Shown: positions 9,411 to 18,182 of the stretch, piece after piece
How positions within the stretch are numbered: the stretch's first letter is position 1
Layout: each line of letters begins with the position of its first letter
DNA from: Anaerocolumna sedimenticola
GTDB lineage: Bacteria; Bacillota; Clostridia; Lachnospirales; Lachnospiraceae
DNA: 64,000 bases
Assembly (NCBI RefSeq): GCF_009931695.1
Contig: NZ_CP048000.1
Coordinates: 1,138,501-1,202,500 of the forward strand
Direction of reading: 5' to 3'
Position numbers and translations under genes: made by a program
Notes under the pieces: generated by a model
Database searches by the model: none
What the model was told of the DNA's origin: nothing
The model's input: only the letters and a program-made list of their open reading frames with translations

Positions 9411-10154
9411 ATGTTTACGAAGGAAGAACAACAAAAGCTAACGGAATTAATGAATTCCAACAACGATTTTGCTTATTATTTTAACAAAGTTTCAAATGAA
9501 TGTAAGCTTCTTACCTCACAAATCTCTCATGAGTTACGTAACCCCCTAACCCTAATTAAAAGTACTGCACAATTAATTGAAACCGTAAATCCCGAAGTTA
9601 AGAACTTTAAATACTGGGATCAGTTAAAAGAAGATATTGACGGATTAGAAACTTTATTAATAGAGGTTAGTAAATTTAATCACAGTGAGTCAGTTAACAA
9701 GCAAAAGCAAAATTTCTTTCTTTTACTCAAATCGATAGTAAGCACCTTTCGACCCCTTGCCGAGCAAAACGGTATTGAATTGTCATTAACAATAGCAGAA
9801 GCTGATATCCCCTATTATATCAGCTATTCCTTAGACTCAGTTAAAATTAGCCAGGTCTTTACGAACTTGATTCGTAACGCTTTTGAAGCAACGGAAAGCG
9901 GCTGCTATATTAACATAGTATGCAAAGTATTTGCACCATCATATCTGACAATTGAAGTCCAAAATAACGGTAGAATGATACCCCCTGATGAATTGCCCAC
10001 TATTTTTAGACCATTTGTAACCTATAAGTCTGGTGGTTCCGGTCTTGGACTAGCGATTTCTTCCAATATCATTGCAGCTCATAACGGCACGATCGAAGTG
10101 ACCTCTTCTGAGGAGAAAACAAGCTTTATTATCCAATTGCCACTATTTGAATAA
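9411..10154 (+). CDS. Soluble histidine kinase without sensor domain
   Basis: The start at 9411 follows AGGAGGTGA at the right distance. A longer frame from 9369 lacks a ribosome binding site. The 247-residue protein has no membrane span and no PAS domain. The H box is SHELRNPLTLIKSTAQLIE, the N box NLIRNAFEAT and the G2 box GSGLGLAISSNII. The usual D-x-G of the N/G1 region is replaced by NNGRM, so ATP binding may be atypical. No response regulator is adjacent, making it an orphan. Orphan kinases in spore formers often feed Spo0A, but that role here is inference. Confidence 0.88.
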   Translation: MFTKEEQQKLTELMNSNNDFAYYFNKVSNECKLLTSQISHELRNPLTLIKSTAQLIETVNPEVKNFKYWDQLKEDIDGLETLLIEVSKFNHSESVNKQKQNFFLLLKSIVSTFRPLAEQNGIELSLTIAEADIPYYISYSLDSVKISQVFTNLIRNAFEATESGCYINIVCKVFAPSYLTIEVQNNGRMIPPDELPTIFRPFVTYKSGGSGLGLAISSNIIAAHNGTIEVTSSEEKTSFIIQLPLFE

Positions 10155-10253
10155 CAACTGTTTAAACAATATGGGAACTCCCCCCATACTGCTTATTCTG
10201 ACGTTCAGGACATAATTACACTTTACATAATTTTGACCCCAAATACCTGTTAA

Positions 10254-10289
10254 TTTCAAAGGATTAGCTTAATAGCTAATCCTTTGAAA
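10254..10289. repeat. Perfect 16-bp palindrome with 4-base loop
   Basis: TTTCAAAGGATTAGCT and its exact complement flank TAAT. It lies in the 319-bp stretch between the kinase and the next gene on the other strand. It could act as a terminator for both sides, although the T-run is only three bases. The rest of that stretch shows no gene. Confidence 0.75.
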
Positions 10290-10473
10290 TTTCCGACTAT
10301 TCAGTCACTGCGGTTCTAACGATCAAAGCACAAGTGTACTTCGGCTTACAAAATATATAAAAATATAAATATTTCATAAGATGCATACTTTGGGCATGTT
10401 CTTCAATGCTGCGAAACAATCCGAAATTCCACATACAAAGTTAGTATAGTTCAATGATAGTATATATCTATAT

Positions 10474-11472
10474 TTATAAAATATTAAACTGAAATACCTG
10501 GTCAAAAGTTCGTAATGTTTTAAAATTCCCTTTTGCCGTAAGATCACCGGACATAAAAGCTCTCTGCATCGTCATACGGCCGTTTATTATTTTATTTATA
10601 ATATCATACGTGGTTCTAGCGTTAACATCCGCGTCTTCTTTTTCTCCATAAAAACAATTCAAGTTTATACCGTCTACTTCAATAACCATAGTCCTGTCAG
10701 TATCCGTCATAGTAATAGCATAAATGGCTTTAAAATCATTCAGAGGATGGAAATTTTCTTTCAGATTTCGTATAAACTCCTGATGATTTTCATTTTCCTG
10801 TGTACCAAGCATTCCCTTAAATATTTGAGCCAATTCCTCAATATCCTCTTTCTGTTTTTTAACATAAGTATCATCCGATACATACATGGATAATTGTTCA
10901 CTTTCCTGAGGTGTTAAATCAATGGAAGCAGACCTTAAAACATTGTTTCGAATGACTGAATTGCTTACCGGGAGCATTTTTGTTTTCTGATTAATTATCT
11001 TGTAGAATAATTCTGCCTGTTTCTCAATAATCTGCCCATATGCAGAATTAGTCTCAAAGTCTACGTGATCCTCAACATAAGCACGCAGACCATTGCAGGC
11101 AATTCCTCCCAGCATTTCCCAGGCTTTAATTAAATACAGCTCTGCTTCTCTTTCTCCATAAGAATTCGCCATAACCACAGGAAGCATATATAATTTACTG
11201 ATATGTTCCTTATCTGCATAAAGCCAGCAGGCATCCAGGAATTGCTGCATATACCCTCCAATACCCAGCCATTCCACTGTAGTAGCCAATATAACACCGT
11301 CAGCTTCTTTTAAGGTTTTAGGCAAAACAGCAATCGCATTTTTTTCTTCATATAAGTTATACCTGACAACATTAACACGAATTTCATTTAAGACCTCGGT
11401 TAATTTATTAATAACGTATAAAGTAGGATCCTCTATAAGTCCCCTTCCGCCATAATAAATATTTACATTCAT
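10474..11472 (-). CDS. Flavodoxin-like NAD(P)H oxidoreductase fused to an SCP2 domain
   Basis: A 332-residue protein. Residues 1-165 are a flavodoxin/NADPH-dependent FMN reductase fold, with an early beta strand and loop (VNIYYGGRG), ADGVILATTVEWLGIGGYMQ and GEREAELYLIKAWEMLGG. Residues 230-332 resemble the SCP2 sterol-carrier fold: EVDGINLNCFYGEKEDADV, then MTMQRAFMSGDLTAKGNF. It is the last gene of a three-gene run with rhomboid protease and glycerol kinase, 3 bp after the rhomboid stop. The substrate is unknown. The SCP2 part may bind a lipid or acyl group. Confidence 0.8.
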   Translation of the reverse strand: MNVNIYYGGRGLIEDPTLYVINKLTEVLNEIRVNVVRYNLYEEKNAIAVLPKTLKEADGVILATTVEWLGIGGYMQQFLDACWLYADKEHISKLYMLPVVMANSYGEREAELYLIKAWEMLGGIACNGLRAYVEDHVDFETNSAYGQIIEKQAELFYKIINQKTKMLPVSNSVIRNNVLRSASIDLTPQESEQLSMYVSDDTYVKKQKEDIEELAQIFKGMLGTQENENHQEFIRNLKENFHPLNDFKAIYAITMTDTDRTMVIEVDGINLNCFYGEKEDADVNARTTYDIINKIINGRMTMQRAFMSGDLTAKGNFKTLRTFDQVFQFNIL

Positions 11473-11475
11473 GTT

Positions 11476-12552
11476 TTAACCCCTTTCCGGTTCCTTTTTC
11501 TTATGTTTACGATACAAGATGGCTGCAAGTACAATACCCGCTAACAGTCCTCCGATATGAGCGGCATTATCCACACCCTGACTTGTCAGGCCTCCATATA
11601 AGCTGAATATTACGAATAGAATAATCTGCCTTGTACTAATATCCTCCAGCCGGCCTTTATTTACTGCAACAATATAAGCCATAGCGCCTACCACTCCGAA
11701 TATAGCACCGGAAGCACCTATAGAAATGGTATTTAAATTATTTACCATATTATAACTCATGGATGCAATCCCTGCAATAATTCCTGAACCAAAATAGATT
11801 AATAAATACCTCCACTTACCGGAAGCCCTTTCCACATTATCACCAATAATAAGCAGTACAATCATGTTATTGGCTAGATGTTCCATACCTCCATGCAAAA
11901 ACATGTAAGTAAATAAACGGTAATATTCATCCTTATATTTTATCGCAGGCCAATATAATGCTCCCGCATCTACAATACCATTATTTAAAAAGGGTATATA
12001 ACCTCTTTCTATGATAAAAAATACAAGTATATTCAAAAGCACCAGAAAGGTATTGCATTTTGCAAAATATTTTGTCCAAAAAGAACCGGTTACTGCATTT
12101 TCCCTGAATTCGTCAGGAGAATTAAGAAATGGTTCTGCCCCCGAACCGGAAATCTGCAAACTTAATAAAATATCCTCTAATTCACTTCGAGTACCCACAA
12201 AATCAGGGTTCTGGTCCTCATAAATAATCAACCTTACATGAAGAGTATCGATAATCCATACATTCCTTCCGCTTAACGTAAGATTACGCACAGCTTCTAC
12301 GTGATCGGTACAGATAATAGCCTGAATATGGATAGAAGTAAATCCCTTCTCCGAATAATTCTTATATAGCTGTGCTTGAATATTTTTAAACTGGTCATAA
12401 GTAAATTCAGTACCTGCCTTAAAATCAAAAATTGCAAATATATTAATTTCATTATCAAAAGTATGATAAAGAAGATAAATGCCTTTGACATTTACCTCCA
12501 CCTTTTGAAATCCCTTTTCAACTAGTTTGGTTCTGATTTTCTCAATGATCAT
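11476..12552 (-). CDS. Rhomboid family intramembrane serine protease
   Basis: A 358-residue protein. Residues 1-130 are a soluble N-terminal domain without clear family that contains FDFKAGTEF and VWIIDTLHVRLIIYEDQNP. From about residue 165 there are seven hydrophobic segments of the rhomboid core. Active-site elements are HGGMEHLANN (oxyanion His/Asn loop), GASGAIFG (catalytic Ser) and DNAAHIGG (catalytic His), so it should be active. It cleaves transmembrane segments of unknown substrates. It sits 6 bp after glycerol kinase. Confidence 0.94.
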   Translation of the reverse strand: MIIEKIRTKLVEKGFQKVEVNVKGIYLLYHTFDNEINIFAIFDFKAGTEFTYDQFKNIQAQLYKNYSEKGFTSIHIQAIICTDHVEAVRNLTLSGRNVWIIDTLHVRLIIYEDQNPDFVGTRSELEDILLSLQISGSGAEPFLNSPDEFRENAVTGSFWTKYFAKCNTFLVLLNILVFFIIERGYIPFLNNGIVDAGALYWPAIKYKDEYYRLFTYMFLHGGMEHLANNMIVLLIIGDNVERASGKWRYLLIYFGSGIIAGIASMSYNMVNNLNTISIGASGAIFGVVGAMAYIVAVNKGRLEDISTRQIILFVIFSLYGGLTSQGVDNAAHIGGLLAGIVLAAILYRKHKKKEPERG

Positions 12553-12558
12553 ATAAAT

Positions 12559-14049
12559 TTATTCCGTCCATTCAAAAGATCGCTGTACAGCCCTCTTCCA
12601 ACCATGTATTAATTTGTCTCTCTGCTCTTTTATCATATCTGATGTAAAGGTCCTGGATAAGGCCCAATTTTCTTTAATTTCGGTTTTATCTTTCCAATAT
12701 CCTGTAGCCAGCCCTGCAAGATAAGCTGCTCCCAGAGCCGTAGTTTCAATACAGGACGGTCTATGTACAACTACATCCAGTATATCTGCCTGAAACTGCA
12801 TGAGAAAATTATTTGCAGACGCACCGCCATCTACTTTTAAGGTTTTTAAAGTATTTCCTGCATCCTGTTCCATGGCTTTTAATACATCATACGTCTGATA
12901 AGCAATAGATTCTAACGTTGCGCGTACTAAATGCTCTTTATTAAAACCTCTCGTTATACCTACTATGGTACCTCTTGCATACTGATCCCAATACGGTGCA
13001 CCAAGACCTGAAAAAGCAGGAACCACATACACACCACTGCTGTCTTTTACTGCCGCAGCCAATTCTTCCGATTCAGCTGCCGACTTTATGATACCCAGCT
13101 CGTCTCGCAGCCATTGGATTGCTGCTCCCGCCACAAATACACTGCCCTCTAAGGCATACTGCACCTTATCCTTTTCACTTGCTGCTATAGTAGTTAATAA
13201 TCCATTTTGGGATGAAATAGCCTCTTCCCCGGTATTCATAAGTAAAAAGCAACCTGTTCCATAGGTATTCTTAACTTCTCCCCGTTCGAAACAGCATTGT
13301 CCAAAAAGAGCCGCCTGCTGATCTCCGGCGACACCAGCAATAGGTATTGTACCTCCTAACAGCCCGGAATCCGTATGACCGTAGATATAGCTGGATGGTT
13401 TAACATCCGGAAGCATGGACCTTGGAATATTTAATTTATTTAATATCTCTTCATCCCATTGTAATTTATGAATGTCAAATAACATCGTTCTGGAGGCGTT
13501 GGTATAGTCAGTGACAAAAACCCTTCCATTAGTAAGATTCCATATTAACCAGGTATCAACCGTACCAAATAATAAATTACCTGCTTCTGCTTCTTTTCTT
13601 GCACCCTCTACATGATCTAATATCCATTTAATTTTCGTACCGGAAAAGTATGCATCAGGTATTAATCCGGTTTTGTTTCGTATAATCTTGTCGAATCCGG
13701 ACTTCTTTAATTCCTGTATCATATCCGAGGTTCTTCTGCATTGCCATACAATTGCATTGTAAACAGGCTCACCGGTATATTTATTCCATACAATGGTTGT
13801 TTCCCTTTGGTTTGTAATTCCGATAGACGCTATTTCATCTGCGTTTGCTCCTACTTTAGCCATAGCCTCTGCCGCTACACTAATCTGTGATGACCAAATC
13901 TCCATAGGATTATGTTCCACCCAGCCGGCAACCGGATAGATCTGTTCAAATTCTTTCTGAGCAATACTAAGAATTTGCCCCCTTTTATCAAATAATATAC
14001 ATCTGGAACTGGTAGTTCCCTGGTCCAACGCCATTACATATTTTTTCAC
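12559..14049 (-). CDS. glpK: Glycerol kinase
   Basis: A 496-residue FGGY kinase that converts glycerol to sn-glycerol 3-phosphate with ATP. The GTG at 14049, behind GGAGGG, gives [16 protein letters not shown], the conserved N-terminus. An upstream in-frame GTG at 14064 would add five unsupported residues. [25 protein letters not shown] and [15 protein letters not shown] are all present. In the loop [10 protein letters not shown] the histidine that HPr phosphorylates in enterococcal enzymes is a leucine, resembling the E. coli form. No glpF or glpD is adjacent. It leads a run with a rhomboid protease and a flavoprotein. Confidence 0.97.
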   Translation of the reverse strand: MKKYVMALDQGTTSSRCILFDKRGQILSIAQKEFEQIYPVAGWVEHNPMEIWSSQISVAAEAMAKVGANADEIASIGITNQRETTIVWNKYTGEPVYNAIVWQCRRTSDMIQELKKSGFDKIIRNKTGLIPDAYFSGTKIKWILDHVEGARKEAEAGNLLFGTVDTWLIWNLTNGRVFVTDYTNASRTMLFDIHKLQWDEEILNKLNIPRSMLPDVKPSSYIYGHTDSGLLGGTIPIAGVAGDQQAALFGQCCFERGEVKNTYGTGCFLLMNTGEEAISSQNGLLTTIAASEKDKVQYALEGSVFVAGAAIQWLRDELGIIKSAAESEELAAAVKDSSGVYVVPAFSGLGAPYWDQYARGTIVGITRGFNKEHLVRATLESIAYQTYDVLKAMEQDAGNTLKTLKVDGGASANNFLMQFQADILDVVVHRPSCIETTALGAAYLAGLATGYWKDKTEIKENWALSRTFTSDMIKEQRDKLIHGWKRAVQRSFEWTE

Positions 14050-14195
14050 GTAAATTCCCTCCACATTATCGTTTTTTACTAATAAAAAAGCTATGGAATA
14101 AACGATTCCTTATGGTAGATTATACTATTCTTTCGCTTTTAATACAAGGGAACTTCTATTTAACTTATGTATATAACTGACTACTATTAATTGTT

Positions 14196-15861
14196 CTATT
14201 TTTCACTGTTAACTGACCATACGTATTTTGTTTGTGATAACATTATTTCATCTTTATCAGCTAAAAGGTAGGGTTTATTCTCCGTTAATTTAATTCCATT
14301 TAAATAGGAACCGTTGGTTGAGTTTAAATCAGTTAGAAAAATACTCTCTCCTTCTTTTGTAATTCTTGCATGGCGGCGGCTTACGGAGGTACTTTCAGCG
14401 ACAAGGTCTGACCCTTTTGTTTGCTTACCTATTACAAACGGAAAATGATCTACTTTTATCTTCTTATTATCCGATTCAACAGAAATTAAAAAATAAGTTA
14501 TATTGGGTACTATTTTTGACAGAATTACTGTTTTATTTTGTTCCGGATCATCCTTCTCTCTCCATAAAACTTGAGTTTTATCATATTTCAAATTATTTAT
14601 ATAATTTTTTCTGAAACTATTATATTATTATTGGATTCCGTTTGACTAGATTGATAATGTGTATCCGGTTGATAATCTGTATCTGGTTGATAATCTGTAT
14701 CTAACTGATAATCTGTATCCGGTTGTTGAGTCCCCGCCTTTTGCCGATTTTCATACGGTTCCACATAATCCACGTCTTTTTTCAACCGGGTTCGTTTATT
14801 GTTTTTATCAAATAACTTAATAAGAATAAATATTTCTATAGCACAAATAATTATTATACAACAAATGAGTTTAATCATATCAATATGAGTTCCAAAAGTG
14901 TTATGCAGTAATTTCAATTGTAAGGCCAATATAAAAACCAGAAGCCCTATGAATATAGAAGCCGAAGCCAGGATATATATTTTCCATCCAAAATAATAGA
15001 TTTCCCTTTCCACTTCCACTTCTTCCAGTACGGCATATGTATTAACTTTTCTTTATCCATAATACTGTTCCCAAACCAGTTTCTTATAAAGTTATTCAAG
15101 GACTTTTGGATCTTTTTCGATCGAGAATCCTGATTTAAATCCTCCATAATTTTTTTGGAAATTGAATTGTATTTTTTTATCGGGTTATTATTTTGTATTT
15201 TGTTTTTATTTGGAATTTTGTTATGATTCTGAATTTTATTGTCAGTATTTTGGGTGTTACCCTGTTCGTTTATTTTATTTACATTATCCATACTGATTTT
15301 TCTAACTTTGGGTTCCTTGCATTTATTATCTAATTCCTTTAATAATTTCTCAAATGTACAGCCTACCTCTTTACTTTCTTTATACATTGCATAAATCAGT
15401 AATACGGCTGCTTCCTCCTTATAATCTACTTTGTTCATAAGATATTCCATAAATTTGCTTAATTGTTCCCGGATATCCACCTGCTGCCCTATCAGATGGC
15501 ATAATTCTATTTTATTTGATGTATCATCCATAAAGATATAATTGGGCTCTATAATAAAGTCATTTTCAGATAGTAAATACTCGCCGCTGTTTTTTATTGT
15601 TTCAATTATTTGGCTAAGTATCATTTTAATATCATTATAATTATAGGATTTGTTTTGAAACGTGTCCCATATGGAAGTTTTAGCAGTTATGTCATAATAA
15701 AATAAATCCATATGATCAATACATCTTACTTCTGTTTTTAAAATACCAGGAATGGAATTGTTTAACAGCATTTTTACTCCAAAAGTGGATACTATACCCT
15801 CCATACCTTTTAAAACCAAATAATTATTGTGCATATCTCTTACATATTCTGCCTGTATCAT
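14196..15861 (-). pseudogene. DUF6382-FHA protein of the tad locus, split by two frameshifts
   Basis: Three consecutive frames together make one protein. 15861-14947 gives the DUF6382 N-terminal domain (YVRDMHNNYLVLKG to about residue 190) and an Asn/Lys-rich linker. 15019-14597 gives a two-span membrane segment (FGWKIYILASASIFIGLLVF). 14591-14196 gives an FHA domain with SRRHARI and LTDLNSTNGSYLNG. One extra A in the run at 15047-15050 and one in the run at 14605-14610 join them into 555 residues, the usual architecture in Lachnospiraceae tad operons. FHA domains bind phosphothreonine, so the protein may couple Ser/Thr kinase signals to the pilus. The breaks are probably base-calling gaps. 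Confidence 0.8.
14651..14722 (-). repeat. Four tandem 18-bp units inside the FHA-protein linker
   Basis: Near-identical units (TTGATAATSTGTATCYGG on the plus strand) encode TDYQPD-type hexapeptides just before the FHA domain. The unit length is a multiple of 3, so copy number could vary without breaking the frame. Confidence 0.85.
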
Positions 15862-15874
15862 AAAATACCTCCAT

Positions 15875-16456
15875 TTAATTACTGAATTTATTTAATATCT
15901 CTTGCAGCTTTTTTAATGACTCACTCAATACTGGTATTTTATCAGCAACACTGAAAAAGATATCAAAGATACGTATAAATTCTGCATTATTTTCAATCGG
16001 TACTTTATTTTGGGCTGTTATTGATGTACCGCTTTCTGCAAATAAAGGCATCAGCCCAATAAACGGCAGTCCCATCTCAGCTTTTATTTGCAGATTAATA
16101 TGAGTATGGCTGGCTTCTACATTAATTGAATTTACTTTGGCAATAAATAATCCGTTAGTTAATTGCAGTTGTATATCATTGCAGATCTTCTGTTCTTTTT
16201 CCTTAAGATTATCTTCTAAGGAATATAATAAACCTCTTTTATAATATTTATCATAATTAATAACCCCCGTTTGCATATCTGCCTCATATTGAATGAAATC
16301 TCTGCCTTTTATTAAGTATTCATCCAGAATAGCTTCTAATTTATCCTGATCATGCAGATAAAAACCTAAATAGATTAGACTGGTTATTATGAATAAAATT
16401 GTTGGGAATATCAGTGCGGCTTCAATGGTATAACTTCCTTTTACCATTTTTAACAT
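15875..16456 (-). CDS. TadE-like pseudopilin
   Basis: A 193-residue protein starting MLKMVKGSYTIEAALIFP. The G-S-Y-T-I-E-A-A motif before a single hydrophobic helix (residues 12-32) is the TadE/type IV pilin-like processing site. The rest is extracytoplasmic and includes a long amphipathic helix. It overlaps the end of the adjacent prepilin peptidase gene by 7 bp, suggesting translational coupling. It is probably a minor pseudopilin needed for assembly of the Flp pilus. Confidence 0.88.
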   Translation of the reverse strand: MLKMVKGSYTIEAALIFPTILFIITSLIYLGFYLHDQDKLEAILDEYLIKGRDFIQYEADMQTGVINYDKYYKRGLLYSLEDNLKEKEQKICNDIQLQLTNGLFIAKVNSINVEASHTHINLQIKAEMGLPFIGLMPLFAESGTSITAQNKVPIENNAEFIRIFDIFFSVADKIPVLSESLKKLQEILNKFSN

Positions 16457-16881
16457 ATCAAAATCACCCCCAAATACCCTATAAATATAAATGGGATAAA
16501 TGGAATCGTTGCTTTTTTATTAACTTTTTTAATGAGTATTAATCCAATTGAAAATATGGCAGAGACAAATAACCCATAGGTAAGTGTAAATGCTGCTACA
16601 GGAAAACCTAATCCAATTCCGATTATACTTACAATAAGCCCATCTCCAATCCCTATTTGCCCCCTTGTTACCAGGGTCAGTAAAAACAACAGCAATCCTA
16701 AACCTAATCCGGCAACCCGGCTCCAAACTGTAATCTCCCCTGTTATGAAAGAGCAGATACATATAATTAAGCATCCTATACCTATTAAAACCACATGCAC
16801 TCTCTTCTTTTTTATATCCTGCCAGCTGCAAATCACAAGCCAGATACAAACAAAAAGAGTGATTAAATAATCCATATTCAC
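16450..16881 (-). CDS. Small A24 prepilin peptidase (TadV/CpaA-like)
   Basis: A 143-residue integral membrane protein with about five spans. The two expected catalytic aspartates are visible as SWQDIKKKR near residue 22 and the GxGD motif GIGDGLIV near residue 79. It would cleave pilin leaders at the cytoplasmic face. It lacks the N-methylase domain of long PilD enzymes, as is normal for TadV. A second A24 peptidase is encoded at 25803-26516 in the same locus. Confidence 0.9.
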   Translation of the reverse strand: MNMDYLITLFVCIWLVICSWQDIKKKRVHVVLIGIGCLIICICSFITGEITVWSRVAGLGLGLLLFLLTLVTRGQIGIGDGLIVSIIGIGLGFPVAAFTLTYGLFVSAIFSIGLILIKKVNKKATIPFIPFIFIGYLGVILIC

Positions 16882-16963
16882 TATTCTAATACCATACCTT
16901 TCCGGTTCTTTAGTCTTTAATGAACAAGTTGAATATATAATATAAATTTATCTTAATATTGTC

Positions 16964-17916
16964 CTATTTTTCCTTTGCATTACATCTGGTACATAAACTT
17001 CGATTGCCTGTCTCTGATATAGGAATTGTTATTATTGTCCGCTTCAGACCACTGCAGTTTAAATCATTGTGATAACGGTCCCCTGAATCAGTTATATACA
17101 CGCTTGTTACTCCTATGCTTTTTCCCCCGCATATACTGCATTTTTTATATTTACCGCCGGAATTATTTCGTAATATATCAATCTGTTCAAAATCAACTTC
17201 ATGAATGGATAAATCCAGGTATGTACAGTCTTTAAACAAGTGGTATACGGTTCCTGTTTCGGTTATATAAACCATTTTCTCATTACCCTTATCAGAATCA
17301 GCAGGCGGTGTATTTTTAACAGCAACTTCATGTCCGTTCCATCCACGCATACGTACTCTTTGAATAACAGGTATATCCTTAATTGATATAAAAAGCAAAG
17401 GAAGTTTGATATTATATGACAATATAATGTCAATCGTATCGTCTTCTTTCATAAAGCTTGACAGATAGGTATGTATACCATCAAAACCATTCCTAATGCA
17501 GAAACGGTCAATTTTATTTTTATCAAGATAATCCTGTATTTTAATTTTGTAATAAGTGCTGTCAATACTTTTAGCTATGGCTGCCTCTAGGCTTGTTTTA
17601 AGCTTATTATTTTTATTTTCAGTCTGCTCTTCCTGTGATTTTTTGTTCGTTGCTTCTTCTAAGCTATTTTCTTTCTCTTTATCCTTATTATTTTCTTCTT
17701 CCTTTTTCTCATATTCTTTGATGGAATCATATACATAGGCATATTTAGCAGTATAAAATCCTGTTTCGGTAATTGCATACTGAAGATTTTCCTGAATTCT
17801 TATAATTTGTAAAAAATAAGCGAAAGCAATAATTATATAAATAAAAATTGGTAATACCAGGGCTGCTTCTATGGTCAGGGAACCGATTGCACCTTGATTT
17901 GGCTTTTTTTTTTCAT
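16964..17916 (-). pseudogene. TadE-like pseudopilin with two C-terminal Cys-rich repeats; start separated by one missing base
   Basis: The frame is open without a stop from 17909 to 16964. It encodes GAIGSLTIEAALVLPIF, a pilin-like TxE motif plus one membrane helix, then a Glu/Lys/Asn-rich coiled region. At residues 225-317 there are two copies of a motif VYIT-x-G-x2-YH-x4-C...C-x2-C. The only plausible start, the ATG at 17916 behind AAAGG, is one base out of frame across a run of ten A (17904-17913). An eleventh A gives 317 residues. Only the C-terminal 162 residues have an internal ATG. The YH..C...CxxC units resemble small metal-binding motifs, so zinc binding outside the cell is possible (inference). 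Confidence 0.75.
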
Positions 17917-18019
17917 TTTATTGTATTTCCTTTCAACCTTTACCTCATTTTAGGTAACTATTATCTAGTTTCGTAATTACCTATTTACCTTATTACAAAA
18001 ACCAGTGGTTATTTAGTTA

Positions 18020-18152
18020 ATTTAGAATGGATAGGGATATCCGTTCAAGAAAAAGTGTTTTGGATGATGTTTTCTTGGAGAGAGAAATTGTTGATTTAAT
18101 AGTTATTTTTAAGATATTTAGATAAGAACGGATATCCCAATCCATTCTAAAT
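18020..18152. mobile_element. 133-bp element bounded by 27-bp inverted repeats (MITE-like)
   Basis: ATTTAGAATGGATAGGGATA... (18020-18046) and its complement (18126-18152) match at 26 of 27 positions around a 79-bp AT-rich core with no coding capacity. It sits inside the tad operon between two minus-strand genes. No clear target duplication beyond a few A/T bases is seen. It may also fold in the mRNA and affect downstream expression. Confidence 0.6.
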
Positions 18153-18182
18153 AAGATACATTCGATATAAAATGAAACAGTT

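Noticed and set aside
14651..14722. Tandem units considered as a CRISPR array
   Set aside because: The units are contiguous without spacers and are in frame in a coding linker. No cas genes are present.
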